Origin: SZUA-444 sp965226565
Lineage (GTDB): Bacteria; Bacillota; Clostridia; Oscillospirales; Ruminococcaceae
Direction: 5' to 3'
Length of the DNA: 64,000 bases
Assembly: GCA_965226565.1 (NCBI GenBank)
Contig: CBDDDI010000005.1
Coordinates: forward strand, 310,001 to 374,000
Made by a program: the position numbers and the translations under genes. Numbering within the stretch: the first letter of the stretch is position 1; the number at the start of each line of letters is the position of its first letter. The notes beneath the pieces are model-generated. The model saw nothing but the letters and a program-made list of their open reading frames with translations. It did not search any database and was not told the DNA's origin. Below, in pieces: positions 9,419-18,038 of this stretch.

Positions 9419-9901
9419 ATGAAAGTTAAAGGAAATGTTCATAAATATGGTGACAATATTGATACAGATGTAATCATTCCTGCAAGATATTTAAATACAT
9501 CAAATTATGATGAACTTGCTAAACATTGCATGGAAGATATTGATAAAGATTTTGTAAATAAAGTTAAAACTGGTGATATAATTGTTGCAAGAGCGAATTT
9601 TGGATGTGGTTCATCAAGAGAACATGCTCCTATTGCAATAAAAGCATCTGGTATTTCTTGTGTAATCGCAGAAAGTTTCGCTAGAATTTTCTACAGAAAT
9701 TCAATTAACACAGCATTACCTATTTTAGAATGCAAAGAAGCTTCTGAGAAAATAGAAGATACTGATGTAGTTGAAATTGATTTTGACACAGGTACAATAA
9801 TTAATATCACTAAAAACGAAACATATAAGGCTCAACCTTTTCCAGCATTCGTAAAATCAATTATAAGCGATGGAGGCTTAATTAATTCTATAAAGGATTG
9901 A
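9419..9901 (+). CDS. leuD: 3-isopropylmalate dehydratase small subunit
   Basis: 160-residue swivel-domain partner of LeuC. Seen: DNIDTDVIIPARY near the N-terminus and the substrate-recognition loop FGCGSSREHAP. The short form (about 160 residues) matches the LeuC class in this locus. GAAAGGA precedes the ATG. It follows leuC by 51 bases and ends 6 bases before the GNAT gene, so the genes are one operon. Confidence 0.95.
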   Translation: MKVKGNVHKYGDNIDTDVIIPARYLNTSNYDELAKHCMEDIDKDFVNKVKTGDIIVARANFGCGSSREHAPIAIKASGISCVIAESFARIFYRNSINTALPILECKEASEKIEDTDVVEIDFDTGTIINITKNETYKAQPFPAFVKSIISDGGLINSIKD

Positions 9902-9907
9902 TTTTTT

Positions 9908-10405
9908 ATGATTAGAAAAGCTACAATCTCTGATGCAGATTTTTATGCTAATATATTATCATCAGCATGGAAAAAAGCTTATAAAGACATCGTTCCAAAA
10001 AAAGAATTTTATATTCTTTCAGAAAGAAAACATAAAAAACAACAGTTTTTTAAACTTTTTGAAGATAAAGAAAACAATATATATTTTAAAATATATAACG
10101 ATGAACCTGTTGGAATGATTAATTTTTCAAAACATAAAATAGTTAATAATGCAATGTATATAATGCAACTTTATATACATCCAGATTTTCAAGGCAAAAA
10201 AATAGGTACAGAACTCCTTAATTTTGCTGAAGAATTTTCAAAAGAAATAGGATCTAAAAAAGTTTTGTTAAATACACTTGAGAAAAATTTTGTAGCAAGA
10301 AAATTTTATGAAAAACATGGATATGTTTTTTACGACACAGAGATTTCTCCTGTTTTTTCGGAAGAAATAGTGAGAGCATTATACAAAAAGGAGTTGTCAT
10401 TATGA
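9908..10405 (+). CDS. GNAT-family N-acetyltransferase inside the leucine operon
   Basis: 165-residue acetyltransferase with the acetyl-CoA pyrophosphate loop in HPDFQGKKIGTELL (about residues 93-106) and a typical C-terminal FYEKHGY. It starts 6 bases after leuD and its stop overlaps the leuB start (ATGA), so it is translated in step with the leucine genes. Substrate cannot be read from sequence; the position suggests an amine or amino-acid derivative but this is only inference. Confidence 0.88.
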   Translation: MIRKATISDADFYANILSSAWKKAYKDIVPKKEFYILSERKHKKQQFFKLFEDKENNIYFKIYNDEPVGMINFSKHKIVNNAMYIMQLYIHPDFQGKKIGTELLNFAEEFSKEIGSKKVLLNTLEKNFVARKFYEKHGYVFYDTEISPVFSEEIVRALYKKELSL

Positions 10406-11487
10406 AAAAAAATATTGCTGTTATAAAAGGTGATGGAATTGGTCCAGAAATCGTTGAACAAGCCAAAAATGTTTTAATAACAGTTGGTAAGAAATTTCAT
10501 CATGAATTTAATTTTATAGATGTACTTATGGGTGGATGTGCTATAGACGAAACTGGTGGACCTTTACCAAAAGAAACAATAGATATATGTTTAAATTCCG
10601 ACAGTGTGCTTCTTGGAGCTGTTGGAGGTCCTAAATGGGACAATCTGCCTGGTAATCTAAGACCTGAAGCTGGTTTACTTGGAATAAGAGCTGCATTAGA
10701 ATTATTTGTAAATATTCGTCCAGCAAAATTAATTCCACCATTAGCTAGTGCATGTCCATTAAAAGACGATATTTCTGGCAATGGTTTAGATTTAATTATT
10801 GTAAGAGAACTTATAGGTGGAGCTTATTTTGGAGAACATAAAACAGTTGCTGATTATGATGGCACTGAAACAGCAACTGATATAATTAAATATTCTGATT
10901 TTGAGATAGAAAGAGTTTGTGAATTTGCTTTTGAACTTGCTAGAAAAAGAAATAAGAGAATTCATTCTATTGATAAAGCTAATGTTCTTGATTCTTCAAG
11001 ATTATGGAGAAAAATTGCACATAACATTAGTGAAAAATATCCTGATGTTGAATATAACGATATGCTTGTTGATAACTGTGCAATGCAAATTATAAGAAAT
11101 CCTTCTCAATTTGATGTTATTGTAACAGAAAATTTATTTGGAGATATTCTTTCTGATGAAGCTAGCATGATTACTGGTTCACTTGGAATGATTCCATCTG
11201 CTTCACTTGGAAAAGGTAAACTTGGACTTTATGAGCCGATTCATGGTTCTGCTCCAGATTTAGCTGGACTTGATAAAGCTAATCCTATTGCAACAATATT
11301 ATCTGTTGCAATGATGCTTAGATATTCATTTGACATGGAAAAAGAAGGTGAAATAATAGAAGAAGCTGTAACATCCGTTTTAAAACATAATTACCGTACA
11401 ACTGACATTATGAGTGATGACAAAATCCTTGTTTCATGTAGTGAAATGGGAGAATTAATTTGTGATAAAATAAATAAGATATCATAA
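10402..11487 (+). CDS. leuB: 3-isopropylmalate dehydrogenase
   Basis: 361-residue NAD-dependent, metal-dependent beta-decarboxylating dehydrogenase that makes 2-ketoisocaproate. Seen: GDGIGPEIVEQA at the N-terminus, RELIGGAYFGEH in the active site, DNCAMQIIRNP and the metal-binding NLFGDILSDEAS, then the NAD-binding loop GLYEPIHGSAPDLAG, which is of the LeuB rather than isocitrate dehydrogenase type. Overlaps the preceding GNAT gene by four bases. leuA is not next to it in this window. Confidence 0.96.
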   Translation: MKKNIAVIKGDGIGPEIVEQAKNVLITVGKKFHHEFNFIDVLMGGCAIDETGGPLPKETIDICLNSDSVLLGAVGGPKWDNLPGNLRPEAGLLGIRAALELFVNIRPAKLIPPLASACPLKDDISGNGLDLIIVRELIGGAYFGEHKTVADYDGTETATDIIKYSDFEIERVCEFAFELARKRNKRIHSIDKANVLDSSRLWRKIAHNISEKYPDVEYNDMLVDNCAMQIIRNPSQFDVIVTENLFGDILSDEASMITGSLGMIPSASLGKGKLGLYEPIHGSAPDLAGLDKANPIATILSVAMMLRYSFDMEKEGEIIEEAVTSVLKHNYRTTDIMSDDKILVSCSEMGELICDKINKIS

Positions 11488-11524
11488 TAAAAGGATAAAA
11501 AACATTTATATTGGAGGACCATTC

Positions 11525-12088
11525 GTGAAAAAAACAATCTCATTATTCATAGTTATTACATTAATATTTACTTTTACATCATGTGAAAAATATAAATCTG
11601 GAGCTGAAAATTCAGTAGCTATGCCTGAAACTTCAGAAGTTACAACTAATAGACCAGAATCTATAACTAAAAAACCAGAATCCACAACTAATAAATCTAC
11701 ATCTAATAATAAAACAGTTATATTTCCTGCTGAAACAGGAGACAGTATTAAAGCATCTATAGACACTTCTAGCGGATATGACCTTTCACCTGGTCCAAAA
11801 TTTGTAATGCTTAAAAATAATAAGACAATCGGTTACGGAGTTTTTATTAAAAAACAAACTTATTTGTCATCTTTAGAAGCATTTAAAAAAGATAAAAATA
11901 TAACAATATTAGAAACTTCAAAAAAATATGGAAATGATTATATATTATGGACTGATAATGATTCAGAATACTATAACTACTCTATTTTAATTAACAATTC
12001 AAATACTGGTATTATATTAAGAAATGTTACTTCAAAAGAATCAGCAAAAGGATTTTTTAACAACTGTGCATTCTTATTAAATAAATAA
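11525..12088 (+). CDS. small lipoprotein of unknown function
   Basis: 187 residues. Begins with a lipoprotein signal peptide (KK, hydrophobic stretch 5-17) ending in FTSC, so Cys20 is the likely lipidated residue. Next comes a Thr/Ser/Glu-rich linker with imperfect repeats of the type 'TTNRPES/TKKPES' (about 41-62), then a small folded domain (about 75-187) that I do not recognise. GTG start with GGAGG seven bases upstream. It lies 37 bases after leuB and is followed by a terminator, so it may be read through from the leucine operon. Confidence 0.8.
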   Translation: MKKTISLFIVITLIFTFTSCEKYKSGAENSVAMPETSEVTTNRPESITKKPESTTNKSTSNNKTVIFPAETGDSIKASIDTSSGYDLSPGPKFVMLKNNKTIGYGVFIKKQTYLSSLEAFKKDKNITILETSKKYGNDYILWTDNDSEYYNYSILINNSNTGIILRNVTSKESAKGFFNNCAFLLNK

Positions 12089-12095
12089 TAAAAAT

Positions 12096-12123
12096 AAACG
12101 ACCTGCCTTTTGGTAGGTCGTTT
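12096..12123. terminator. bidirectional terminator
   Basis: 12-bp stem (AAACGACCTGCC / GGTAGGTCGTTT, one G-T pair), loop of four T, T-rich on the plus side and an A-rich left flank serving the minus side. Sits between the converging lipoprotein and DUF2935 genes. Confidence 0.88.
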
Positions 12124-12144
12124 TAATATGTACTAAAACTTACA

Positions 12145-13023
12145 TTATTTAAATTCTTTTAGATATTTAGTAAATGACTTATCTAAAGATTTTATATATT
12201 TATGTTCATCAATAAGATGTTGTAATACATCAAAAAATAGTGGTGGTAGTTTAGTTTTTATACTCTCAGGAAATATATCTGAATTTCTAGTTTGGAAATT
12301 CTTAAGCAATATTAAAAAACGATCATTTAACGTATTAAATTTGCTATATACATTATAAAGATTTTTCCTTGTAAGCTTTGGATAAATTGTTGATAACATA
12401 TAATTAATTTTATTAAAATTATTTCTAAATTCCATCAAAAGATTTTTAGTTTGTTGTGGTAATGCATCTTCTTCAGGTGAAGCTGTTGCAATTATTGATG
12501 TATGTTCAGCACCAATTATACTCCAAAAATACACATTGCTATAAATACAATAAAGCACACCTTTATCATACAATTTCCTATTAAATATCGTATTAAAAAC
12601 TACTGAACTATTTTCTCTTAACATTCTATTATTCCCGCTTAATTTTCTAAATATCTGATTAACATATTCTTGCTCATATATAAAATGGTTAACTGTTTGA
12701 TATAATTGAGGATATCCATTAAATCCTTCAAATTTAAGTCTTTCTAATGCAGTAATAAACTGTTTATTACTATTTAAAAAAGAATTTAATTTTCTTTTTA
12801 AATTTTGTGTATTGCTCATCCATTCTAATGATTTAAAAATATCTTGAAATTCATCAAATAATCTTGTAAATTCTTTTTGAAAATGCACATGTAATATAGC
12901 ACCTGTTCCTTTATAAGAATTTAATAACACATCTATATGCTGGAAAGAATTTTGCGACCAGAATTTTAATGTATTTGATACAACCTCATTTCCTAACCTA
13001 TTATTACATGAAATAAACTCCAT
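12145..13023 (-). CDS. DUF2935 family protein
   Basis: 292-residue, all-helical protein with two similar halves, each carrying aromatic-rich helices with His/Glu pairs such as FWSQNSFQHIDVLL, HVHFQKEFTRLFDEF, FIYEQEYVNQIF, FWSIIGAEHTSII and HLIDEHKYIKSL. This spacing fits the DUF2935 fold, thought to be a pair of four-helix bundles that can hold metal. The family is common in clostridia and bacilli; its role is unknown. AGGAGG precedes the ATG. Transcribed alone. Confidence 0.72.
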   Translation of the reverse strand: MEFISCNNRLGNEVVSNTLKFWSQNSFQHIDVLLNSYKGTGAILHVHFQKEFTRLFDEFQDIFKSLEWMSNTQNLKRKLNSFLNSNKQFITALERLKFEGFNGYPQLYQTVNHFIYEQEYVNQIFRKLSGNNRMLRENSSVVFNTIFNRKLYDKGVLYCIYSNVYFWSIIGAEHTSIIATASPEEDALPQQTKNLLMEFRNNFNKINYMLSTIYPKLTRKNLYNVYSKFNTLNDRFLILLKNFQTRNSDIFPESIKTKLPPLFFDVLQHLIDEHKYIKSLDKSFTKYLKEFK

Positions 13024-13118
13024 AGTAAACCTCCTTATGATAATTTGAAAGCTTATTTTTATATTATATTAATTTAACTTAAAACTAATGACATTTTTGT
13101 ATTAAATATATAATAATA

Positions 13119-13161
13119 AAAGACCAAGTTTTAGATTAATTAACCTTAAAACTTAGTCTTT
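13119..13161. terminator. hairpin terminator between DUF2935 and FAD-oxidoreductase genes
   Basis: 15-base arms 13119-13133 and 13147-13161 (AAAGACCAAGTTTTA / TAAAACTTAGTCTTT) with one mismatch, 13-base loop. It follows the minus-strand oxidoreductase gene. A hairpin with a related 3' arm occurs at 20294-20345. Confidence 0.6.
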
Positions 13162-13168
13162 ATAGTAT

Positions 13169-14380
13169 TTATCCAAATCTATCTACTTTAAATAAATCCA
13201 TATCTTCGTCTTTATTACCTAAATACAGTTGAGATAACATTATTCCACCAAGAATTCCAAATAAAATTCCATTAGCACCATATCCTAAACAGTACCATAA
13301 CCTATCTTTTTTAGGATCTTTGCCTATAAAACCTAAATTATCTTTAGTAGAAGCAAATGCACCACAATATTTATATTCTATTTCTATATCTAAATTAGGA
13401 AACAAATTTTTCATCTTCTGCTCTAATTTATCATAATTTTTATTACAAAGTTCTTCATTAAAAATATCCGGAATAAACTTTATATCTTCTCCACCTAAAA
13501 TAATTCTATTATCACTAGTTGTTCTAAAATATCCATAAGGATCATTATTATCTCTTACAACAATATTTTTATATTTTTCTTCTAAATTTGAAATTGGTTT
13601 TGTAGCAATATTAAAAGTAGTTGTTTTTGTACCAAAATCTCTTTTTGTAAACATTGTTGTGTTATATCCAGTAGCCACAATAATAATTTTACCTTTTACA
13701 TTATGTCCATATATAGTTTTAGCAACAACATAATCTTCATTATATTCAGCACCAATCACTTCTGTATTTTCATAAACACTAAGTCCTTTATCACATGCAA
13801 CTTTAAGCAAATGATGAGTATATCTATATGGATCAAATTGTGCTCCACCTTTTTTTCCTAAAACACCAGCTTTTAAATCAAATCCATATTGATTATTTTC
13901 CATATTAATAAACTCTACAGGAATTTTGGCATTTTTTCTTATATTATATTCTTCTTCCATCTCTCTTATTTCTAATTTTTTAGCAGTATACAAAAGAGTA
14001 TCAACAACTTTATAATCACAAACATTACCATACTCTTTTATAAACTCATCTATTTCATTCAAAGCTTTAATTCCAAGTTTATATGATTTTATAACTTTAT
14101 CAATAGTAGTATATTGTTTTAGCTGGTTAGCATTACTATCTAGTTCATATTGAAGTAATGATGTTGTTATACTTGTGCTTCCATGTGCTATTCTAGCTTT
14201 CTCCAAAATTGTAGCTTTAATATTATTCTTGCTAAAATAATATCCTAAAATTGCTCCAGTAACACCTCCACCAACAATAATAACATCTGTTTCAATATCT
14301 TTAGTAAGATATTCGTATTGTTTTTTAACATCATTAATTCTTGTAAATATACAATCACCTTGTACATACTGTATGTTCAT
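13169..14380 (-). CDS. FAD-dependent oxidoreductase (DAO family)
   Basis: 403-residue flavoprotein. Seen: N-terminal dinucleotide-binding VIIVGGGVTGAILGYYF (about residues 34-50) followed by the FAD-ribose acidic residue in ATILEKARIAHGST, an ATGYN motif near the middle, and a C-terminal LGYGANGILFG FAD-contact region. This is the layout of the D-amino-acid oxidase / glycine oxidase family (PF01266). No Rieske domain is fused. Substrate is not predictable. AAAAGGTAGG precedes the ATG. Not in an obvious operon. Confidence 0.85.
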   Translation of the reverse strand: MNIQYVQGDCIFTRINDVKKQYEYLTKDIETDVIIVGGGVTGAILGYYFSKNNIKATILEKARIAHGSTSITTSLLQYELDSNANQLKQYTTIDKVIKSYKLGIKALNEIDEFIKEYGNVCDYKVVDTLLYTAKKLEIREMEEEYNIRKNAKIPVEFINMENNQYGFDLKAGVLGKKGGAQFDPYRYTHHLLKVACDKGLSVYENTEVIGAEYNEDYVVAKTIYGHNVKGKIIIVATGYNTTMFTKRDFGTKTTTFNIATKPISNLEEKYKNIVVRDNNDPYGYFRTTSDNRIILGGEDIKFIPDIFNEELCNKNYDKLEQKMKNLFPNLDIEIEYKYCGAFASTKDNLGFIGKDPKKDRLWYCLGYGANGILFGILGGIMLSQLYLGNKDEDMDLFKVDRFG

Positions 14381-14479
14381 AGTTATACCTACCTTTTACC
14401 ATATTTAGTCTATAACTATTTTACCTAGAAGTTCATGCTATATTCAAATTAATAATACTATTTAAAAAAACAATAAAAA

Positions 14480-15268
14480 TTATTTATCTGAAAGTTTTTC
14501 TTTATCTATTTCTTGCCTTTCCAAAACCTTTCCTACTGGCATTGCATCAGACATTTTACTTCTTATTATACTTCCTATTAAACCACTAATCATCTTTTTA
14601 AAAGGATTAATCTTACATTCGTAAAAATATGGTTTATTAATCCATCCTTTTTCTTTCCAATGCTTAATATCAATTCCTTTAAAATGTAATGCTAATGCTT
14701 TTTGAACTTCAAATCCAATTAATTGATTTAATGTTGGTGAATATAATTTAGGATTATTTATTAAATTAATAAAATTTGATACTTCTGCTTTTCTAACTGG
14801 ATTATGAATATTAGTAATTTTCCTTCCTAAACATCCAGCAGTAATTGCTCCCCATTGGCTAGAAACGTTTTCAAGATATTTTAATGTTGCTTTAAGTCCA
14901 GATCCTTTTGTTGTTACAACTGAGAAAATAGGTTTAGAAGCCAAAACAGGTCTATGATACCAACTACAAGTACGATCCACAAATGTCTTAATCTTTCCTG
15001 AAACTTGCTGTAAATAAACAGGTGAAGCAAGTATAATACCATCTGCATTTGCTATTTTCTCCATAATATAAGAAACATTATCTTTTAAAACACAATCACC
15101 TTTTAATACACAAATTTCACAACCTATACAAGGTTTAATATCATAATCATAAAGTTTTAAAATTTCTACATTGATATCATATTTTTTTAGTAGTTCTTTA
15201 ATTTTTAATAAAACACTATACGTATTAAGTTTTCTTTTAGATCCAAGCAAAGCAACAACATTCTTCAT
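14480..15268 (-). CDS. flavodoxin-fold NAD(P)H-dependent reductase with Cys motif (iron-sulfur flavoprotein-like)
   Basis: 262 residues from ATG 15268, which has AAGGAG 9 bases upstream; a longer frame adds 23 unlikely residues. Residues 1-180 form a flavodoxin-like fold with an FMN phosphate loop near LLGSKRKLNTYS and ASPVYLQQVSGKIKTFVDR. A compact C-x2-C-x2-C-x5-C motif (CIGCEICVLKGDC, about residues 45-57) could bind a 4Fe-4S cluster as in archaeal iron-sulfur flavoproteins. The C-terminal 70 residues are helical and of unknown role. A terminator separates it from the upstream NifX-like gene. Confidence 0.8.
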   Translation of the reverse strand: MKNVVALLGSKRKLNTYSVLLKIKELLKKYDINVEILKLYDYDIKPCIGCEICVLKGDCVLKDNVSYIMEKIANADGIILASPVYLQQVSGKIKTFVDRTCSWYHRPVLASKPIFSVVTTKGSGLKATLKYLENVSSQWGAITAGCLGRKITNIHNPVRKAEVSNFINLINNPKLYSPTLNQLIGFEVQKALALHFKGIDIKHWKEKGWINKPYFYECKINPFKKMISGLIGSIIRSKMSDAMPVGKVLERQEIDKEKLSDK

Positions 15269-15314
15269 ATATAATTCTCTCCTTGTTAAAATCAATATAC
15301 AAATTTCTAAATAA

Positions 15315-15355
15315 AATAAAAAAGCACTTACATACATTAGTTGTATGCAAGTACT
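15315..15355 (-). terminator. terminator of the C_GCAxxG_C_C / NifX-like operon
   Basis: On the minus strand a 14-base imperfect stem (arms 15342-15355 and 15323-15336) with loop CTAA is followed by a T-rich run. It lies about 25 bases after the NifX-like stop. Confidence 0.8.
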
Positions 15356-15380
15356 ACTATAAATATTTTATTAATTAAAA

Positions 15381-15740
15381 TTATTCTCCACATTCATCTT
15401 CATGTTCATGTTTATGACAAACAGAACCAGTAGATTTCAAAGAACCTTCTAAATAAGCTTGTGCTGCAGCTTTAGCATTACCACTAGCTCCAACAATAAC
15501 TTCAATATTTTTTTCATTAAAGATATCAATAGCTCCGCCACCCATACCTCCTGATATGATTACATTTACACCCATATCATTTAAAAAGTTTGGTAAAAAA
15601 CCTGGTTTATGTCCTGGATTTGGTATAGATTCGCTTTTAACAATATTTGTACCTTCTGCATCAAATATATTAAAGTTAACACAATGTCCAAAATGTTCTG
15701 TCACCATTTCTTTTTCACTTGCTACTGCGATTTTCATCAT
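15381..15740 (-). CDS. NifX/NifB-C-like (dinitrogenase iron-molybdenum cofactor family) protein
   Basis: 119-residue small protein of the family that binds metal-sulfur clusters (NifX, NafY, MTH1175, ORP). Seen: MKIAVASE start, HFGHC near residue 17, a glycine-rich ISGGMGGGAI, and a C-terminal His/Cys-rich tail (CHKHEHEDEC) able to bind metal. Its ATG overlaps the upstream stop by four bases (ATGA) and GGAGG lies seven bases before it. Second gene of a two-gene operon with its own promoter and terminator. No nif genes are nearby, so nitrogen fixation is not implied. Confidence 0.87.
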   Translation of the reverse strand: MMKIAVASEKEMVTEHFGHCVNFNIFDAEGTNIVKSESIPNPGHKPGFLPNFLNDMGVNVIISGGMGGGAIDIFNEKNIEVIVGASGNAKAAAQAYLEGSLKSTGSVCHKHEHEDECGE

Positions 15741-16204
15741 TTCTTTTCCTCCAATTTTTTGTTTTCAATATATTCATCTAATAATTCTGCTGCATATCCA
15801 ACAAGCTCAACACAAGGACGTTTTTTATAATATCCTTTGTTTCTTTCTTCTGGTATATGAGTTTCTTTTTTTGCAGATAAACCTAAAAGCTCTTTACATA
15901 CAATTGATCCATTTTCATCTTTAAATTTCATTGCAATTGACTGAATCAATTTATAATGCTCTGTTTTACCAGTTTTATCTGAAGGATCAGAATATCCATA
16001 TAACATTCCAAGAACTATGAACATTCCAGTAACTGCTCCACAAACCTCACGTAATCTTCCCATTCCACCACCAAAAGAAGATGAAATTTTAAGTGCAGTT
16101 TCTGAATCCAAAGCAGTTTCATCAGAAAAAGCTAACACTACAGCTTGTGAACAATTGTATCCTTTTTTGAAAAAATCTTTTGCTAATTTTGAATGTTTAC
16201 TCAA
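15737..16204 (-). CDS. C_GCAxxG_C_C family protein
   Basis: 155 residues with the defining pattern: Cys in GYNCSQAV, then REVCGAVTGM and downstream single cysteines in IVCKELLG and RPCVELV. The family is assumed to hold a redox or metal site; function unknown. I chose TTG 16204, preceded by GAGG at ten bases, giving the usual family start (SKLAKDFFKKGYNCSQA). The ATG at 16249 is rejected because the promoter predicted at 16262-16290 would start RNA only about six bases before it, leaving no Shine-Dalgarno. Confidence 0.85.
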   Translation of the reverse strand: MSKHSKLAKDFFKKGYNCSQAVVLAFSDETALDSETALKISSSFGGGMGRLREVCGAVTGMFIVLGMLYGYSDPSDKTGKTEHYKLIQSIAMKFKDENGSIVCKELLGLSAKKETHIPEERNKGYYKKRPCVELVGYAAELLDEYIENKKLEEKK

Positions 16205-16261
16205 TTTTATATTTTCCTCAAATCTTTTTAAAATACTTTTGACACACATTAGATATAAAAG

Positions 16262-16290
16262 ATTTTATCCTTTCAAACACTTTTTGTCAA
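16262..16290 (-). promoter_or_regulatory. sigma-A-type promoter for the C_GCAxxG_C_C operon
   Basis: On the minus strand: -35 TTGACA (16290-16285), 17-base spacer, -10 TAAAAT (16267-16262). Near-consensus. The start site would fall around 16255. Confidence 0.75.
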
Positions 16291-16335
16291 GTATAATAAT
16301 TCATTTTTATAAAAAAACATTCTGAAATCACAACT

Positions 16336-17199
16336 TTATTTAAAAAGCAATTTCATTGTATTATTATAAACATCTTTCACAGCTTCACCAGATTCACAAT
16401 CTATGTCCACTATAGTTTGACCATTATTAATAGCTTTAACAGCATTTGAATCATATGGTATTTTACCCATAAAAGCAAGATTTTTTTCTTTACAAAGATC
16501 TTCTATTTTTTTCGTATTATGAGAATTAGTATTAAATTTATTTATACAAACAGCAGTCATAATTCCAAATTTAGCAGCAGTAATAATAATTCTTTCTAAA
16601 TCACTAATACCAGATATAGAAGGTTCTGCAACTATCAAAACCATATCAACACCACTAAGTGACGCTATAACAGGACAACCTATTCCAGGAGATCCATCAA
16701 TAATTGCAAGATCAACATCATCAGCTACAGCTTTAAGTTGTTTTTTAACATCTGTAACTAACATTCCAGAGGTTCCACTTCCCATTTTTAATTGTGCTGT
16801 AGAAAAAGCTGATTCATCATTTTTATATAACATAAGTTCACCAGCTACAGCTGGATTTAAAGTTATAGCATCAACTGGACAAACAGCCTCACAAACTCCA
16901 CAACCTTCACATGCAAAAGGATCTACTTTATACTTTTCATCTAATAAAATAGCATCAAATCTACAGCTTTGTTTGCATTGATCACATCCAATACAAACTT
17001 CTGAATTTATTTCAGCTTTTGGCAAACCATAATAATCAGTTTTCTTTGGATTTGAATCTTGCTTTGTTATAAGATGCAAATTAGGTGCATCTACATCACA
17101 ATCTGCATAAGCCTTAGCGTTTGAAAGCTTAATAAAAGAACTAGCAATAGTAGTTTTACCAGTACCACCTTTTCCACTAAGAATTAAAAGTTGTTTCAT
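16336..17199 (-). CDS. MinD-superfamily P-loop ATPase with inserted ferredoxin domain (ORP-type, second copy)
   Basis: 287 residues. Seen: deviant Walker A SGKGGTGKTT at residue 8, then an inserted two-cluster ferredoxin domain (about 67-120) with CIGCDQCKQSC and CEGCGVCEAVCP, then the rest of the MinD fold with IIDGSPGIGCP. Such ATPase/ferredoxin hybrids occur in pairs in the orange-protein loci of Desulfovibrio and other anaerobes. It overlaps the upstream paralogue by 23 bases, so the two ATPases are probably made in equal amounts and may pair. AAGGAGG precedes the ATG. Confidence 0.9.
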   Translation of the reverse strand: MKQLLILSGKGGTGKTTIASSFIKLSNAKAYADCDVDAPNLHLITKQDSNPKKTDYYGLPKAEINSEVCIGCDQCKQSCRFDAILLDEKYKVDPFACEGCGVCEAVCPVDAITLNPAVAGELMLYKNDESAFSTAQLKMGSGTSGMLVTDVKKQLKAVADDVDLAIIDGSPGIGCPVIASLSGVDMVLIVAEPSISGISDLERIIITAAKFGIMTAVCINKFNTNSHNTKKIEDLCKEKNLAFMGKIPYDSNAVKAINNGQTIVDIDCESGEAVKDVYNNTMKLLFK

Positions 17200-18037
17200 T
17201 CTGCACCTCCTTTTTCACTGTTTCTAAAAAAGAAGAAAATAAAGAATTATACTTTTCACTTTTTCTAACTGCAATTTCTGCATTAGAATTCAATTCTCCA
17301 AGTTCACTATCAAAAGGAATTTTACCTATAATATTAATATTATTATCCAAACAAAATTTCTCAGCAGGATTATCTTCTTTCATACATTTGTTAAGAATAA
17401 CACCAAATGGTTTTTTGAATAATTTTACTAGTTCAAAAACCATATTAAGATTATGAACACCAAACATTGTAGGTTCAGCTACTAATATACAATAATCCAC
17501 ATCTTTAATGCTTTCCATAACAATACAAGCACTTCCAGGAGGACAATCAACAAATGTTAAATCATCACAATTATTTTTATTATCATCCAAAAGTTTTTTA
17601 ATTATAGGAACACCAGAAGATTCACCAGTATTTAATATTCCTGAATAAACAGTTACTTTATCAGAAGTAGCTTTTTTAACTTTTCCAATAACTTTTTTAG
17701 TTTCTGAAATAGCATTTTGAGGACAAATAATACTGCAACCACCACAAGAATGACAAATCTCATCAAAAACAATTGGTTTATTTTTAATATAAGCAAGAGC
17801 ATTGAATTTGCAAAAATCTACACACTTACGACATCCATTACAAAGTTGTTCATCAATTTTTGGAATTTCAACTGATACATCTTCCTCTTGAACATCTATA
17901 GGTTTAAAAAACAAATGTCCATTTGGTTCTTCTACATCACAATCTATATATGTTGATATTTTTGCAACTGCAGATAAATTAACTGATACAAGTGTTTTTC
18001 CTGTGCCACCTTTTCCGCTTAGCACAGCTATTCTCAT
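17177..18037 (-). CDS. MinD-superfamily P-loop ATPase with inserted ferredoxin domain (ORP-type, first copy)
   Basis: 286 residues from ATG 18037, which has GGAGG eight bases upstream and gives the standard start MRIAVLSGKGGTGKT; a frame 14 codons longer has no good ribosome site. Ferredoxin insert at about 60-115 with CNGCRKCVDFC and CHSCGGCSIICP, then VDCPPGSAC of the MinD fold. Follows the NifX-like gene by one base and overlaps the second ATPase. Inferred to couple ATP turnover to handling of an Fe-S or mixed-metal cofactor carried by the NifX-like partner. Confidence 0.9.
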   Translation of the reverse strand: MRIAVLSGKGGTGKTLVSVNLSAVAKISTYIDCDVEEPNGHLFFKPIDVQEEDVSVEIPKIDEQLCNGCRKCVDFCKFNALAYIKNKPIVFDEICHSCGGCSIICPQNAISETKKVIGKVKKATSDKVTVYSGILNTGESSGVPIIKKLLDDNKNNCDDLTFVDCPPGSACIVMESIKDVDYCILVAEPTMFGVHNLNMVFELVKLFKKPFGVILNKCMKEDNPAEKFCLDNNINIIGKIPFDSELGELNSNAEIAVRKSEKYNSLFSSFLETVKKEVQNETTFNS

Positions 18038-18038
18038 A

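Noticed and set aside
11506..11766. Minus-strand open frame over the lipoprotein gene
   Set aside because: Low-complexity mirror of the Thr/Ser/Glu-rich linker; no ribosome site.
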